Source: Streptomyces sp. SID486
GTDB taxonomy: Bacteria; Actinomycetota; Actinomycetes; Streptomycetales; Streptomycetaceae
Length of the DNA: 64,000 nucleotides
Direction of reading: 5' to 3'
Assembly (NCBI RefSeq): GCF_009865385.1
Contig: NZ_WWJT01000350.1
Span: forward strand, 1 to 64,000
Shown here: in pieces, positions 45,730-54,615 of the stretch
Position numbering within the stretch: the stretch's first letter is position 1
How the letters are laid out: every line of letters starts with the position of its first letter
Notes under the pieces: model-generated
Told to the model about the DNA's origin: nothing
The model's database searches: none
The model's input: the letters and a program-made list of their open reading frames with translations, nothing else
Made by a program: the position numbers and the translations under genes

Positions 45730-45762
45730 CCGCCCCGGCGCAGTCGTGGCGCACCGGGGCGG
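45730..45762 (+). terminator. Terminator after the TPP enzyme
   Basis: CCGCCCCGG (45730-45738) pairs with CCGGGGCGG (45754-45762); GCGC/GCGC can extend the stem inward with one bulge. Starts 16 bp after the stop. Confidence 0.7.
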
Positions 45763-45870
45763 ACCTCTGCTCGGGAAAGACCTCTCCGGACCCCTACGGG
45801 GGGAATGCGCCGTCGACGCCGGGCGTGCCTGTCGCTCGTCGGTCAGGCAGGCGCATGCGCCCGCTCTTGG

Positions 45871-46722
45871 TCACCGAGGCCGGTAGGCGGTGGCCAGCAC
45901 GGAGACGGTGACCTGATCGGGCAGGACACCGCCGTCGTTCAGGTCTGCACCGCTCACGTGGCGTGCGCTCGGCGTCATCGCCACGAGGTCCAGCACGTCC
46001 GGCCTGGTCAAGGACGCGGAGTACTCCACCTCTTCGGTCACGACGACCTCGAAGAGGGGGTCGAGTGCCCGGTGCAGGCGCTGTTCCTTGGCCGGGTCGA
46101 TCGTGACCATCGCGGGCACCTGGTCGCGCAGCTCGGCCAGGTGCCGCCCGGTGGGTCGGATCACGATCAGCCGGCCGGCCGGGCGCAGTACTCGGTGGAA
46201 CTCGGCCGGATTGCGGGGGGCGAACACGTCCAGCACGACATCGGCTGCCCCGTCGGCCAGTGGGAAGGGGCGGAAGACGTCCCAGGCCACCGCGGCGGCA
46301 CGGTCGTGGACACGGGCTGCCGAGCGCAGCGCGCGCACCGATGTGTCCAGCCCCAGGCCACGAGCGCCGGGCAGCTGATCGAGTACGCCGGCCAGGTAGT
46401 AGCCCGTGCCGCACCCCGCATCCACCACCGTGCCCCGCCCGGACACGGCGTCGGCCGCGAGGCGGGCCCCGACTTCGCGGATGGGCGCGTAGGCGCCGGT
46501 GGCCAGGAACCGGTCCCGGGCCCGGACCATGGCTGCGTCGTCGCCGCTGGTGGCGCGGGTGCCCGTGCGCAGGCCGGCATAGCCGTGGCGGGCGATGTCG
46601 AAGGTATGACCTCCCCGGCAACGCAGTGCACCGTGGTCGTGGTGCAGGCGACGCGTACGACACGTCGGGCAGCGCAACAGGTCGAGGGAGAGGCCGAGGG
46701 CAGGGGGAAGCGACACGGGCAC
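45871..46722 (-). CDS. 23S rRNA guanine methyltransferase, RlmA(II)/TlrB-like
   Basis: SAM-dependent methyltransferase of 283 residues. An N-terminal zinc-binding module (LRCPTCRTRR ... LRCRGGHTFD, four Cys/His ligands) and the SAM motif VVDAGCGTGYYLAG (about residue 93) are diagnostic of the RlmA family. Gram-positive members methylate G748 of 23S rRNA, and TlrB of the tylosin producer gives macrolide resistance in combination with other modifications. GTG start 46722, AGGAG upstream. It is divergent from an ABC transporter operon. Resistance is inferred from the family, not shown. Confidence 0.88.
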   Translation of the reverse strand: MPVSLPPALGLSLDLLRCPTCRTRRLHHDHGALRCRGGHTFDIARHGYAGLRTGTRATSGDDAAMVRARDRFLATGAYAPIREVGARLAADAVSGRGTVVDAGCGTGYYLAGVLDQLPGARGLGLDTSVRALRSAARVHDRAAAVAWDVFRPFPLADGAADVVLDVFAPRNPAEFHRVLRPAGRLIVIRPTGRHLAELRDQVPAMVTIDPAKEQRLHRALDPLFEVVVTEEVEYSASLTRPDVLDLVAMTPSARHVSGADLNDGGVLPDQVTVSVLATAYRPR

Positions 46723-47283
46723 GAGGCACTCCTGGCAGAAGTGAAGGGAAGGGAGGGGATCGTGCCTGCGCGATCAGCGCGTCACTGCCTCAGAAAGGGA
46801 CGGGCAGCGTCGGCGAGGTGAGGGACGCAGCAGGCACACCGAGGAGGGCGACGCCGTCCGGCATCGCCCTCAGCGCCTTCCGGTCACAGGAAGCAGCAGT
46901 GCGGGGTGCTCATGAATGCCACGTCACAAGTCTACGAGCGCGGTGAGGTCCTTCCTCGCCCGGGAGTCGGGAGGTTCGGCCCCGGTCGTCTCCGCGGAGC
47001 CGGGGGAGCGGGGGAGGGGCGTGGGCAGCGGTACCCGGCCTGATGCAGGGGCCGCCGTGCGGACGAGAGCCGTGGAGTCCCGGCCCGGTGCAGGGCCCGC
47101 CGTGCGGACGAGAGCCGCGGCACCGTCCTGGGATCCATGGCCTCACCGGGATCAGCGGCCGGGAGTCAACCGCCGTCCCGTCCCCTGAGGCCGGTGCCGG
47201 CGTCCGGGGTGCGGTTTTCCGAACCGCCGATTCGGGGGTGGGCACGATCGACCGCCCTCCTCCGTCCGGCCGAGGATGAGGGC
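46723..47283. promoter_or_regulatory. Long divergent spacer with a 32-bp direct repeat
   Basis: 561 bp separate the methyltransferase from the ABC ATPase. Open frames here are Pro/Arg/Gly-rich and unconvincing. Two near-identical 32-bp direct repeats (47044-47075 and 47089-47120, 30 of 32 identical, 45-bp period) lie in the middle. The size suggests regulated promoters or a leader for the methyltransferase. I could not fold a clear attenuator. Confidence 0.5.
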
Positions 47284-48045
47284 ATGGCTGAGACAGCGAC
47301 GGACACCGGGACGAGCACGACCGCCCGAGCGGAAGACCTGCACCGTGAGTACGGACGCGGCGGCGCCGCCGTGCGGGCGTTGCGCGGGGTGTCGGTGGCC
47401 TTCGCGCCCGGGACGTTCACGGCGGTGATGGGGCCGTCCGGCTCCGGCAAGACCACCTTGCTGCACTGCCTGGCGGGGATGGACCGACCCACGCGGGGCT
47501 CCGTCTGGTGGGGCGGTACCGAGGTGTCCCGACTGCCCGAACGGCGGCTGGCGGCACTGCGGCGCGGTCGCGTCGGGTTCGTGTTCCAGGCGTTCAATCT
47601 GATGCCCGCGATGACGGTCGAGCAGAACGTCGAACTTCCCGGCCGGCTGGCCGGCGAGCGGCCCGACCGGGGCCGGGTGCGGGACGCGCTCGCCCGGGTG
47701 GGACTGGCCGGGCGAGAGCGACACCGGCCGGGGCAGTTGTCCGGTGGGCAGCAGCAGCGGGTGGCGATCGCCCGGGCACTGGTCTCCCGTCCCCCGGTGC
47801 TGTTCGCCGACGAGCCGACCGGCGCGCTCGACCGCGCCACCGGCCACGAGATCCTCGCCCTGCTGCGCGCCGGTGTGGACGAGGACGGCGGGACCTGCGT
47901 GATGGTGACCCACGATCCGGTGGCCGCCGGATACGCGGACCGGGTGCTGATGCTCGCCGACGGCGTGGTGGTGGACGCGCTCGACCGGCCCACCGCCGCC
48001 CAGGTCGGCGCATGCCTGAGCCGGCTGGGTGGAGGAGGGCAGTGA
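47284..48045 (+). CDS. ABC transporter ATPase (MacB/LolD type)
   Basis: ATP-binding protein of 253 residues. Walker A is GPSGSGKTT (about residue 51), signature LSGGQQQRVAIARAL, Walker B VLFADEPTGALD and switch His in MVTHD. Sequence features are those of exporter-linked MacB/LolD/FtsE ATPases. Its stop overlaps the GTG start of the permease (GTGA, 48042-48045), so the two act as a unit. By family it drives a mechanotransmission-type permease, often for antibiotic or peptide resistance. Confidence 0.92.
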   Translation: MAETATDTGTSTTARAEDLHREYGRGGAAVRALRGVSVAFAPGTFTAVMGPSGSGKTTLLHCLAGMDRPTRGSVWWGGTEVSRLPERRLAALRRGRVGFVFQAFNLMPAMTVEQNVELPGRLAGERPDRGRVRDALARVGLAGRERHRPGQLSGGQQQRVAIARALVSRPPVLFADEPTGALDRATGHEILALLRAGVDEDGGTCVMVTHDPVAAGYADRVLMLADGVVVDALDRPTAAQVGACLSRLGGGGQ

Positions 48046-49412
48046 TCTTGCTCGCGCTCGGGCAGCTGCGCCGCCGTCCGGCTGCCTTCGTCGGTCTGGC
48101 GGTCGCGCTCTTCCTCGCCGTCGCCACCCTGACGCTGTTCGGCTCGCTGTTCGCCGCCCACATCACCACCCCGGCGGCAGCCCGGGAGGCGACCACTGGG
48201 CCCGGCCTGATGGTGATCGCCGGCGCCTTCGGCGAGATCGCCGTGCTGGTCGCGTTCTTCGTCGTGGTCAATGCGCTGGGGTTCGCGCTGCGCCGGCAGC
48301 ACCGGGAGCTGGCCCTGCTGCGCACCATCGCGGCGACACCCCGCCAGGTGCGGCGTCTGGTCCGTGGCGAGGTCGTCCTGACCACGCTGTTGGTGGCCGT
48401 GCCGGGCGGGGCCGTCGGCACGGCGGCGGCCCAGGGCTTCCTCACCGAGTTGCAGCGGCGGGAGATGGCGGCGCCGGGCGTGCGGGTGCCGGGGACCCCC
48501 GTACCGGTGTCGGTGGCGCTGGCCGTCGCACTGGCCGTCGGCCTGACGGCCTCGGCCGTGGCGGCGCGGCGGATCTCCCGGATCGCGCCCGCGGCCGCCC
48601 TCACGGCGAGTGCGACCGAACACGGGCGGGCGGGTGCACCGCGTCTGCTCGCCGCGGTCGGCGTGCTGGTGGGCGGTGGCCTGCTACTGCGGCTGGCCGC
48701 GACGCGGACAGCGGAGCAGGTCGACAAGGCGGGTCAGGCCGCGTTGCTCGGTTCGCTGGTGCTGCTGGTCGCGGTCGCTCTTGCGGGGCCGCTCGTGGCG
48801 CGCGTCCTGGCGGCGGGGCTGGGCACGCCGGTACGGGTGCTGGCACCCAGTGCGGGATGGCTGGCCGACGCCAACCTCCGCGGGTACGCGCGCCGGCTGT
48901 CGTCCGCCGTGGTGCCGGTCGCACTGCTCGTGGGTCTGTCGGGCACCATGCTGATCATGACCAGTACCGCTCGGCACGCCGCCGGCACGGCAGCGTCCAG
49001 CGTCACTTCCGCCACGGATGTCTGGCTGCGTCAGGCCGAGTTGGCGTTGCTCGTCTGCTTCGCCGCCGTCTCCACCGTCAACACCCTGGTCGCCGTGACC
49101 GCCGAACGGCGTCGCGAGTTCGCGCTGCTGCGGCTGGTCGGCGCGACCCGGTCGCAGCTGCTGCGCATGCTGACCGCGGAGGCGGTGCTGACCACGGCGG
49201 TAGGGGTCCTGCTCGGCATGACGGTCGCGGGCGCCGCGTCGGCGGCGTTCAGCACGGCGGTGAACGGGTCGCCGTCGCCGTCTCTCCCCGTGGCCGACTG
49301 CTGGTGGATCGTCGCGGGCGCGACGGTGCTGACCGTCCCGGGCATCCTGGCCACGGGCCTGTGGGCGGTGCGCGGTCCGGCGGCGGAGCTGGTGGGAGGC
49401 GGCGGTGACTGA
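48042..49412 (+). CDS. FtsX-family ABC permease
   Basis: Membrane permease of 456 residues, GTG 48042 within GTGA overlap, GGAGGAGG upstream. Hydrophobic segments occur in two clusters, each starting as a FtsX half: first about residues 15-160 (with the RTIAATPRQVRRLVRGEVV coupling region), second about 320-445 (RLVGATRSQLLRMLTAEAVLTT). Duplicated FtsX halves in one polypeptide are usual for MacB/BceB-like actinobacterial exporters. It overlaps the histidine kinase gene by eight bases. Confidence 0.9.
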   Translation: MILLALGQLRRRPAAFVGLAVALFLAVATLTLFGSLFAAHITTPAAAREATTGPGLMVIAGAFGEIAVLVAFFVVVNALGFALRRQHRELALLRTIAATPRQVRRLVRGEVVLTTLLVAVPGGAVGTAAAQGFLTELQRREMAAPGVRVPGTPVPVSVALAVALAVGLTASAVAARRISRIAPAAALTASATEHGRAGAPRLLAAVGVLVGGGLLLRLAATRTAEQVDKAGQAALLGSLVLLVAVALAGPLVARVLAAGLGTPVRVLAPSAGWLADANLRGYARRLSSAVVPVALLVGLSGTMLIMTSTARHAAGTAASSVTSATDVWLRQAELALLVCFAAVSTVNTLVAVTAERRREFALLRLVGATRSQLLRMLTAEAVLTTAVGVLLGMTVAGAASAAFSTAVNGSPSPSLPVADCWWIVAGATVLTVPGILATGLWAVRGPAAELVGGGGD

Positions 49413-50751
49413 ACGCGGCGAAGGGTCGGCTGCCGAGGGCGCGGGCGGGGGACAGACACCCACCCGGACACGGTGGAGGGTCCGCCGGCCGCCTCGGGCG
49501 GCCCTGCCCGGGTCCCCGGAGCCGGCCGTGGCCGAGCAGCGGCGTTACCTCTCCGTCCGGGGTGGCGAATGGACCTTCGCCGCCGCCGGACTGCCGCTCG
49601 CCCTGCTCGGCGGGAGCTATGCGCTCGCCGTCCTCTACGCGGGGACGCTGCTTTCGCTCACCGTGCTCGGGCTGCCCTTCGTGGCCGCCGCGCTCCTGGG
49701 TGCACGTGGTCTCGGCGCGATGCACCGGCGGCTGGTGGGCCGGTTGCTCGGCGAACATGTGGAGACGCCGGCCAGGCTGCCCCGCCCGGTGGGCGTGGTC
49801 GCCCGTGGGCGTGCCGTGCTGACCGACCCGGTCGCCTGGCGGGCGCTGCTCTATCTGGTGCTGCGGCTGCCCCTCGGCGTGCTGGGGTTCACCGCAGCCG
49901 TGGCGCTACCCCTCGGCTGCGGCTGGCTGATCGGCTTCCCGCTCTGGGCACGCCTGCTGGAACCGGACGCGCGGCCCGCCACCTGGCCGGTTGCCGTCTC
50001 CGTGCCGCTGGGCCTGGTGATCCTGTCCGCAGTGCCCGGCGCGGTTCGGGTGCTGAGCGGAGCGAACCGACGGCTGGCGCGGCTGCTGCTCGGCCCGGCC
50101 CGTGCCCAGCGGCGCGTCCGGGAGCTGGAGACCGCCCGCGCCACCCTGCTGGCGCAGAACACCGACGAGCTGCGCCGCCTGGAGCGTGACCTGCATGACG
50201 GCACCCAGGCCCGGCTGGTCGCCCTCGCGCTCACCCTCTCGCTGGCCGAAGACGCGCTCGCTCACGCCTGCGGCCCGGACCTCGTACGGCTGCGCACCCT
50301 GATGGGCCGCGCCCGCGGCCAGACCGACGACACCATCACGGAGCTGCGGCGGCTCACCCGGGGCATTCACCCGGTGGCACTGGACGGCGGCCTCGGCGAG
50401 GCGCTGCCAGGACTTACCGCCACCTCGCCAGTGCCGGTCACGGTCCGCCTGAACCTGCCGGAGCGCCCGGACCAGGTGGTCGAGCGGGCCCTCTACTTCT
50501 GCACTGCCGAGCTGCTCACCAACGTCGCCAAGCACAGCGGTGCCCGCTCGGCCGAACTCGAGGCGAGTGCGAGCGACGGCCGGGTCCGCCTGTCCGTGCG
50601 CGACGACGGCCGCGGCGGTGCGGCGCTCGGCGTCGGCACCGGCCTGACAGGACTGGCCGAGCGGCTCGCGGCGGTGGACGGGGCTCTGCGGATCGACAGC
50701 CCGCCCGGCGGACCGACCGTGGTCACCGCCGAACTGCCGATGCGTCTGTGA
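49405..50751 (+). CDS. Membrane sensor histidine kinase (NarL-type, HisKA_3)
   Basis: Sensor kinase of 448 residues, GTG 49405, overlapping the permease 3' end. The N-terminal half holds about four membrane helices (about residues 53-210; actinobacterial sensor domain with little extracellular loop). The phospho-acceptor His is in RRLERDLHDGTQARLVALA (HisKA_3). The ATP domain has CTAELLTNVAKHSGA and DDGRGGAALGVGTGLTGLAERLA. Being fused by overlap to an ABC exporter suggests it senses the exported compound or membrane stress. Its apparent partner regulator lies convergent on the other strand, overlapping by 29 bp. Confidence 0.92.
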   Translation: MTERGEGSAAEGAGGGQTPTRTRWRVRRPPRAALPGSPEPAVAEQRRYLSVRGGEWTFAAAGLPLALLGGSYALAVLYAGTLLSLTVLGLPFVAAALLGARGLGAMHRRLVGRLLGEHVETPARLPRPVGVVARGRAVLTDPVAWRALLYLVLRLPLGVLGFTAAVALPLGCGWLIGFPLWARLLEPDARPATWPVAVSVPLGLVILSAVPGAVRVLSGANRRLARLLLGPARAQRRVRELETARATLLAQNTDELRRLERDLHDGTQARLVALALTLSLAEDALAHACGPDLVRLRTLMGRARGQTDDTITELRRLTRGIHPVALDGGLGEALPGLTATSPVPVTVRLNLPERPDQVVERALYFCTAELLTNVAKHSGARSAELEASASDGRVRLSVRDDGRGGAALGVGTGLTGLAERLAAVDGALRIDSPPGGPTVVTAELPMRL

Positions 50752-51433
50752 CGGTCGATCGGCCCCCGTCCTCCGCCAGATAGGCGAGGACGGCCTTCAC
50801 CCGGCGGTTGTCCGTGTGTGTCGCCCGCAGACCGAACTTGGTGAAGACGGCGGCGACGTGCTTCTCCACCGCCCGTTCCGACACCACCAGCAGCGCGGCG
50901 ACGGAGCGGTTGGAGTGGCCCTGTGCCATCAGCTCCAGCACCTCACGCTCGCGAGGCGTCAGGGTGTCCACCCGGCTGCGGTGTCCCCCGCGCATCAGCT
51001 GGGTGACGATCTCCGGGTCGAGCGCCGTACCCCCCTCGGCGACCCGGTGCAGCGCGTCCACGAACTCGCAAGTGCGCGCGACGCGTTCCTTCAGCAGATA
51101 CCCGATGCCCGCCGCCCCGTCCGCCAGCAGACGGGAGGCCCAGACGGTCTCGACGTGCTGAGAGAAGACCACGATGCCGACTTCGGGCGTCCTCGCACGG
51201 ATCTCCACGGCGGCGCGGATGCCCTCATCGGTCCGGGTGGGCGGCATCCGGATGTCCACCACGGCCACATCGGGCCGGTGCTCACTCACCGCGGCGAGCA
51301 AGCCAGGGGCCGTCCCGGTGGTGGCCACCACCTCACACCCACGGGCGTCGAGCAACTCGACCATGCCGTCCCGCAGAACGACTGAGTCCTCGGCCAGAAC
51401 CACGCGCAGACGCCTGTTGCTCACGTCACCCAT
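50723..51433 (-). CDS. LuxR/NarL-type response regulator convergent with the kinase
   Basis: Response regulator of 236 residues. The receiver domain (about residues 10-130) has the phospho-acceptor Asp in VAVVDIRMPPTR. The LuxR-type DNA-binding domain reads LTPREREVLELMAQGHSNRS and ERAVEKHVAAVFTKFGL. It is encoded antisense to the kinase end (50723-50751 overlap), an unusual arrangement for a cognate pair. The start is not strongly supported: ATG 51433 has no good ribosome-binding site and a GTG at 51424 is possible. Confidence 0.9.
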   Translation of the reverse strand: MGDVSNRRLRVVLAEDSVVLRDGMVELLDARGCEVVATTGTAPGLLAAVSEHRPDVAVVDIRMPPTRTDEGIRAAVEIRARTPEVGIVVFSQHVETVWASRLLADGAAGIGYLLKERVARTCEFVDALHRVAEGGTALDPEIVTQLMRGGHRSRVDTLTPREREVLELMAQGHSNRSVAALLVVSERAVEKHVAAVFTKFGLRATHTDNRRVKAVLAYLAEDGGRSTVTDASAVRR

Positions 51434-51520
51434 TATCTGCCGGCGCGGATGCCGTGGACCCCGCCCGGTGCCCCGGGGCGCGGGACGCCTGGGTGACCGC
51501 CGGTTCCGGCCGGCTCGCAT

Positions 51521-51955
51521 ATGATCATGTGCATGTCCGCACTCCGTGAGCGTTCGGCTATGGCGCAACTGGCCCCCGGCGAGCGGCTCCTGGCCTACGG
51601 AACCGTCGTCCCCGCCAAGAGCGCCAAGGGCGTCGGTATCGGCGGAGCCGCCGCGACCCGCCTGGTCAACACCGTCGGCGCCGGGTCCGACGGGGCCGGC
51701 AGTATCGCCGCGGGGATGCCGCGCACCTCGGGGGCGCTGCTGCTGCGGGTGACCGACCGACGCGTCGGCCTGGTCCAGCCGCTGGACGGCACCCCGGTGT
51801 GGGAGGTGCCGCGGGCCTGGGTGACCCGGGTCGAACGCAGGCCCCGGACGCAGGCGATGGCCCGCTTCAGGCTGCACTACGCCGACGGTTCCTGGCTCGC
51901 GTTCCTCACCATGCGGCGCCGCACGATCGACGGGTTCCGCACCCACATCGGCTGA
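51521..51955 (+). CDS. Small conserved protein, possibly PH-like
   Basis: Predicted cytoplasmic protein of up to 144 residues. Starts at 51521, 51527 and 51533 are all in frame; the last (MSALRERSAMAQ) looks most natural but none has a clear ribosome-binding site. The core alternates short strands (GALLLRVTDRRVGLVQPLDG, VWEVPRAWVTRVERR, FRLHYADGSWLAFLTMRRR), the pattern seen in small PH-like actinobacterial proteins. The function is unknown. It is a lone gene between the response regulator and a VanZ-like gene. Confidence 0.75.
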   Translation: MIMCMSALRERSAMAQLAPGERLLAYGTVVPAKSAKGVGIGGAAATRLVNTVGAGSDGAGSIAAGMPRTSGALLLRVTDRRVGLVQPLDGTPVWEVPRAWVTRVERRPRTQAMARFRLHYADGSWLAFLTMRRRTIDGFRTHIG

Positions 51956-52148
51956 ACCCCCCTGCTCCTGTCCGCGGCACCCCCCACCCGTCTCACGAGG
52001 TGGTCCGCGAAGAGGTGACCGCGGGAACCAGGTGACCCCGCGAACTCCGGGCGGAACTGGGCGGCCCGGACGGTCGTCCTTCGTGGTGTTCAAGATCGCG
52101 CGGCCCCGACCAGGCCGTGCGGGCCGGCACCGCGGGGGAGTGCGAGAC

Positions 52149-53492
52149 GTGTTCGATGCTGTGTTCGGCGACGACTACGGGTTCCTGACCGGACTCACCG
52201 TCGTCGCGGCCCTGTCCGGCGGGGCGGCGTGGTGGGGGGCCCGGCGGTGGCGGGCCGGACATGCCGTCTGGTGGCTGCCGTTCGTCTTCTGTCTCACCGG
52301 CGTCCTCGGAGTCACCCTCGCGCTGCGGTCCGGCGAGGGCGGCGGTGCCGCCGCGTGCGTGATCGACCATGAGGTCACCGAGCCGCTGCACACCACCCAG
52401 GGCCGGTGGAACCTGGCCATGTTCGTGCCGGTGGGACTGTTCGGCGTACTGGCCCTGCGGCGGCCCCTGCCCGTGCTGGCCGGGGTCCTGGCGCTGCCCT
52501 GCCTCATCGAACTCGCCCAGGCCCTGGCGCCGTTCACGAGCGGCATCTGCGACAGCGCCGACCTGGAGATGAACGCCGCCGGGGGAGTCCTCGGCCTGTC
52601 CGCGGGGCTGCTGCTGGTGCGCGGCCGCGTCGGCTGGCGGGCCTGGGGCAGGCCCACCCTGATCGCGGCCGGGGCCCTCGCCCTCGTCGGCGCCACCCTC
52701 GTACGGACCTCGGTCACCCTCGACCACGTGGACGGCTCCAGCGTGCGGGACGCGCACGGTGACGAACGGGCCGTCGCCGAGCGTGCCGTACGGCAGGCGT
52801 TCGGCGGCCGGTACCAGGTCGGCCGGGTCCAGATCAGTCCGGGTTTCGACGGCTACAACGGGACGATGTACGTCCAGTTCTCCGGAGGGGGCTCGGCGGA
52901 GCTGATGTGGCCCGGTGGGCGCCGGATCACCGTCGACTTCCCGGGCGACCTCGCCGCGGGCTTCACCGTCCCGGGTGCCACCCCGCCGCGCGACGCCGCG
53001 GGCGCGTTCCGCATCGGCCGCACCTACATGCACGCCCACTACCCGTGGGCCGGGTCGGCCACCCGGCACACGACACGGCCGGTCGCCGAGGGCCAGGACG
53101 GGGAGGGGTGGGTCACCTCCTGGCGCTTCGTGGAGCACGGCGTCGCCATGCCCCGCAGTCTCGACGTGCGGATCGACCGGGCCGGGCACGTGCACGGACT
53201 GGCGGCCGACCTCGGCCCCACGCACGTGGACCTCCCGGCCGGGCTGCTGTCGGCCCGGCAGGCGGAGGACGCCGTCGGGACACAGGAACGGAAGAGCGGG
53301 GCCGACACGGGGAGGCTGCGGATCCACGCCGACGAACTGACCACGCGACGCACCAAGGGCGACCGTGGCCCTTGGCGTGCCGTGTGGTCCGTGGAGGTCG
53401 CCGACCCGGGGTGCAGGCCGGACGGGCAAGGAGACGGCTGCGACCCCTACGTCGTGGCCGTGGACGCCGCGACCGGGCGCTACGCCGACTGA
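52149..53492 (+). CDS. VanZ-like membrane protein with a large extracytoplasmic C-terminal domain
   Basis: Membrane protein of about 447 residues, start GTG 52149 eight bases after GGGGGAG; upstream starts up to 52032 are in frame. The first 190 residues carry a VanZ-like core of about five helices, with the conserved RWNLAMFVPVGLFGVLALRR and CLIELAQALAPF ... CDSADLEMNAAGGVLG signature. The remaining 240 residues are soluble and presumably outside the membrane, with no recognised domain. VanZ proteins confer low-level teicoplanin resistance in enterococci; the role in Streptomyces is unclear. Confidence 0.82.
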   Translation: MFDAVFGDDYGFLTGLTVVAALSGGAAWWGARRWRAGHAVWWLPFVFCLTGVLGVTLALRSGEGGGAAACVIDHEVTEPLHTTQGRWNLAMFVPVGLFGVLALRRPLPVLAGVLALPCLIELAQALAPFTSGICDSADLEMNAAGGVLGLSAGLLLVRGRVGWRAWGRPTLIAAGALALVGATLVRTSVTLDHVDGSSVRDAHGDERAVAERAVRQAFGGRYQVGRVQISPGFDGYNGTMYVQFSGGGSAELMWPGGRRITVDFPGDLAAGFTVPGATPPRDAAGAFRIGRTYMHAHYPWAGSATRHTTRPVAEGQDGEGWVTSWRFVEHGVAMPRSLDVRIDRAGHVHGLAADLGPTHVDLPAGLLSARQAEDAVGTQERKSGADTGRLRIHADELTTRRTKGDRGPWRAVWSVEVADPGCRPDGQGDGCDPYVVAVDAATGRYAD

Positions 53493-53577
53493 CGCGTCCC
53501 GGCGGCGGTGCGCCGGATCGCGTCCGCCGCCGTCCGTGCCACCGCCCGCACCCCGGTACGGATCTCGAACTCACGCC

Positions 53578-53594
53578 CTGCGAACATGCGTACA
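53578..53594 (+). promoter_or_regulatory. Conserved leader motif upstream of serine hydrolase 1
   Basis: CTGCGAACATGCGTACA lies 97 bp before the ATG. A nearly identical 17-mer occupies the same distance before the second, paralogous gene. Both leaders also share a TCGAANTC block just upstream and ACGTTCNAGGGGGAACC at the ribosome-binding site. May be promoter or regulator site. Confidence 0.6.
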
Positions 53595-53691
53595 ACTTTC
53601 GGCACCCCTGGCGAGTCCAGTCAGGCAGCGCACAGCTGCGCTCGACGGCGTTCAGGGGGACGCCCGTACCACGTTCTAGGGGGAACCTTTC

Positions 53692-54615
53692 ATGACCCAC
53701 CGGATACCCGGACGCACCGGCACGCTCGCGCTCGCCGTCAGCGCCGCGCTGCTCGTGCCGGCCGTCACGGCCGCCACCCCGGCCGCTGCGGCCACCCCGG
53801 CCGTGACCTGTACGTCCGGCAAGGCCGGCCTGGCCGCCAAGCTGAAGAAGGACATCACCACCGCCCTGCAGAACCGCAAGGGCACGGTCGCCGTCGGCCT
53901 GTACGACCGCAGCACCAGGACCACCTGCACGCTGCGCGCCACCAGCGCCTACGACTCGGCCAGCACCGTCAAGGTCACCGTGCTCGCCACGCTGCTGTGG
54001 GACGCCAGGAAGCACAACCGGTACCTGACCACCACCGAGCAGTCGCTCGCCACGGCCATGATCACGAGGTCCGACAACGACGCGACCAGCAGGCTGTGGA
54101 AGCAGCTCGGCCTGACGAAGATCAAGGGCTTCCTGTCCGCCGCCGGCATGACCAAGACCGTGCCGGGGGCGGGCGGTTACTGGGGACTGACCCGGGAGAA
54201 CGTCACCGACGAGCAGAAGCTGCTCAAGCTCGTCACGGCCAGGAACAGCGTGCTGAGCGACAACTCCCGGGCGTACATCCTGAAGCTGATGGGCAAGGTC
54301 GTCACCGACCAGCGCTGGGGCACGCCCGCCGGCGCGCCGTCCACCGTCGCCGTGCACGTCAAGAACGGCTGGCTGCAGCGCTCCACGCACGGCTGGCGGG
54401 TGCACAGCCTGGGCACGTTCAACGGCGCCGGCCACGACTACATGATCAGCGTGCTGACGCAGGACAACAGCACGATGGGCTACGGCGTCACCACGATCCA
54501 GAACGTCGCCAAGGCCATCCACAAGGACCTCGTGCCGACCAAGTCCACCAGCAGGCTCTACGCCCCCACGGACCGGCCCGGCGAGGCGCTCGTCCCGGTC
54601 CCGCCGCAGGGCTGA
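53692..54615 (+). CDS. Secreted beta-lactamase-fold serine hydrolase, copy 1
   Basis: Exported protein of 307 residues with a signal peptide (about 1-36). It has the class A beta-lactamase-like active-site frame: S91-T-V-K94, S127-D-N129 and K224-N-G226 in place of the canonical KTG. The segment between SDN and the next helix is shorter than in class A enzymes and lacks the ExxLN omega-loop glutamate, so true beta-lactamase activity is doubtful. More likely it is a peptidoglycan-binding or D-Ala-peptidase-like protein. A paralogue follows immediately. The ribosome-binding site AGGGGGAAC is strong. Confidence 0.85.
   Translation: MTHRIPGRTGTLALAVSAALLVPAVTAATPAAAATPAVTCTSGKAGLAAKLKKDITTALQNRKGTVAVGLYDRSTRTTCTLRATSAYDSASTVKVTVLATLLWDARKHNRYLTTTEQSLATAMITRSDNDATSRLWKQLGLTKIKGFLSAAGMTKTVPGAGGYWGLTRENVTDEQKLLKLVTARNSVLSDNSRAYILKLMGKVVTDQRWGTPAGAPSTVAVHVKNGWLQRSTHGWRVHSLGTFNGAGHDYMISVLTQDNSTMGYGVTTIQNVAKAIHKDLVPTKSTSRLYAPTDRPGEALVPVPPQG

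Noticed and set aside
46910-47245. Minus-strand frame of 111 codons with repeated GSRPHGGPC segments upstream of the methyltransferase
   Set aside because: The repeats come from the 32-bp DNA direct repeat. The frame is Pro/Arg-rich with no ribosome-binding site, and orientation and position do not fit a leader peptide.
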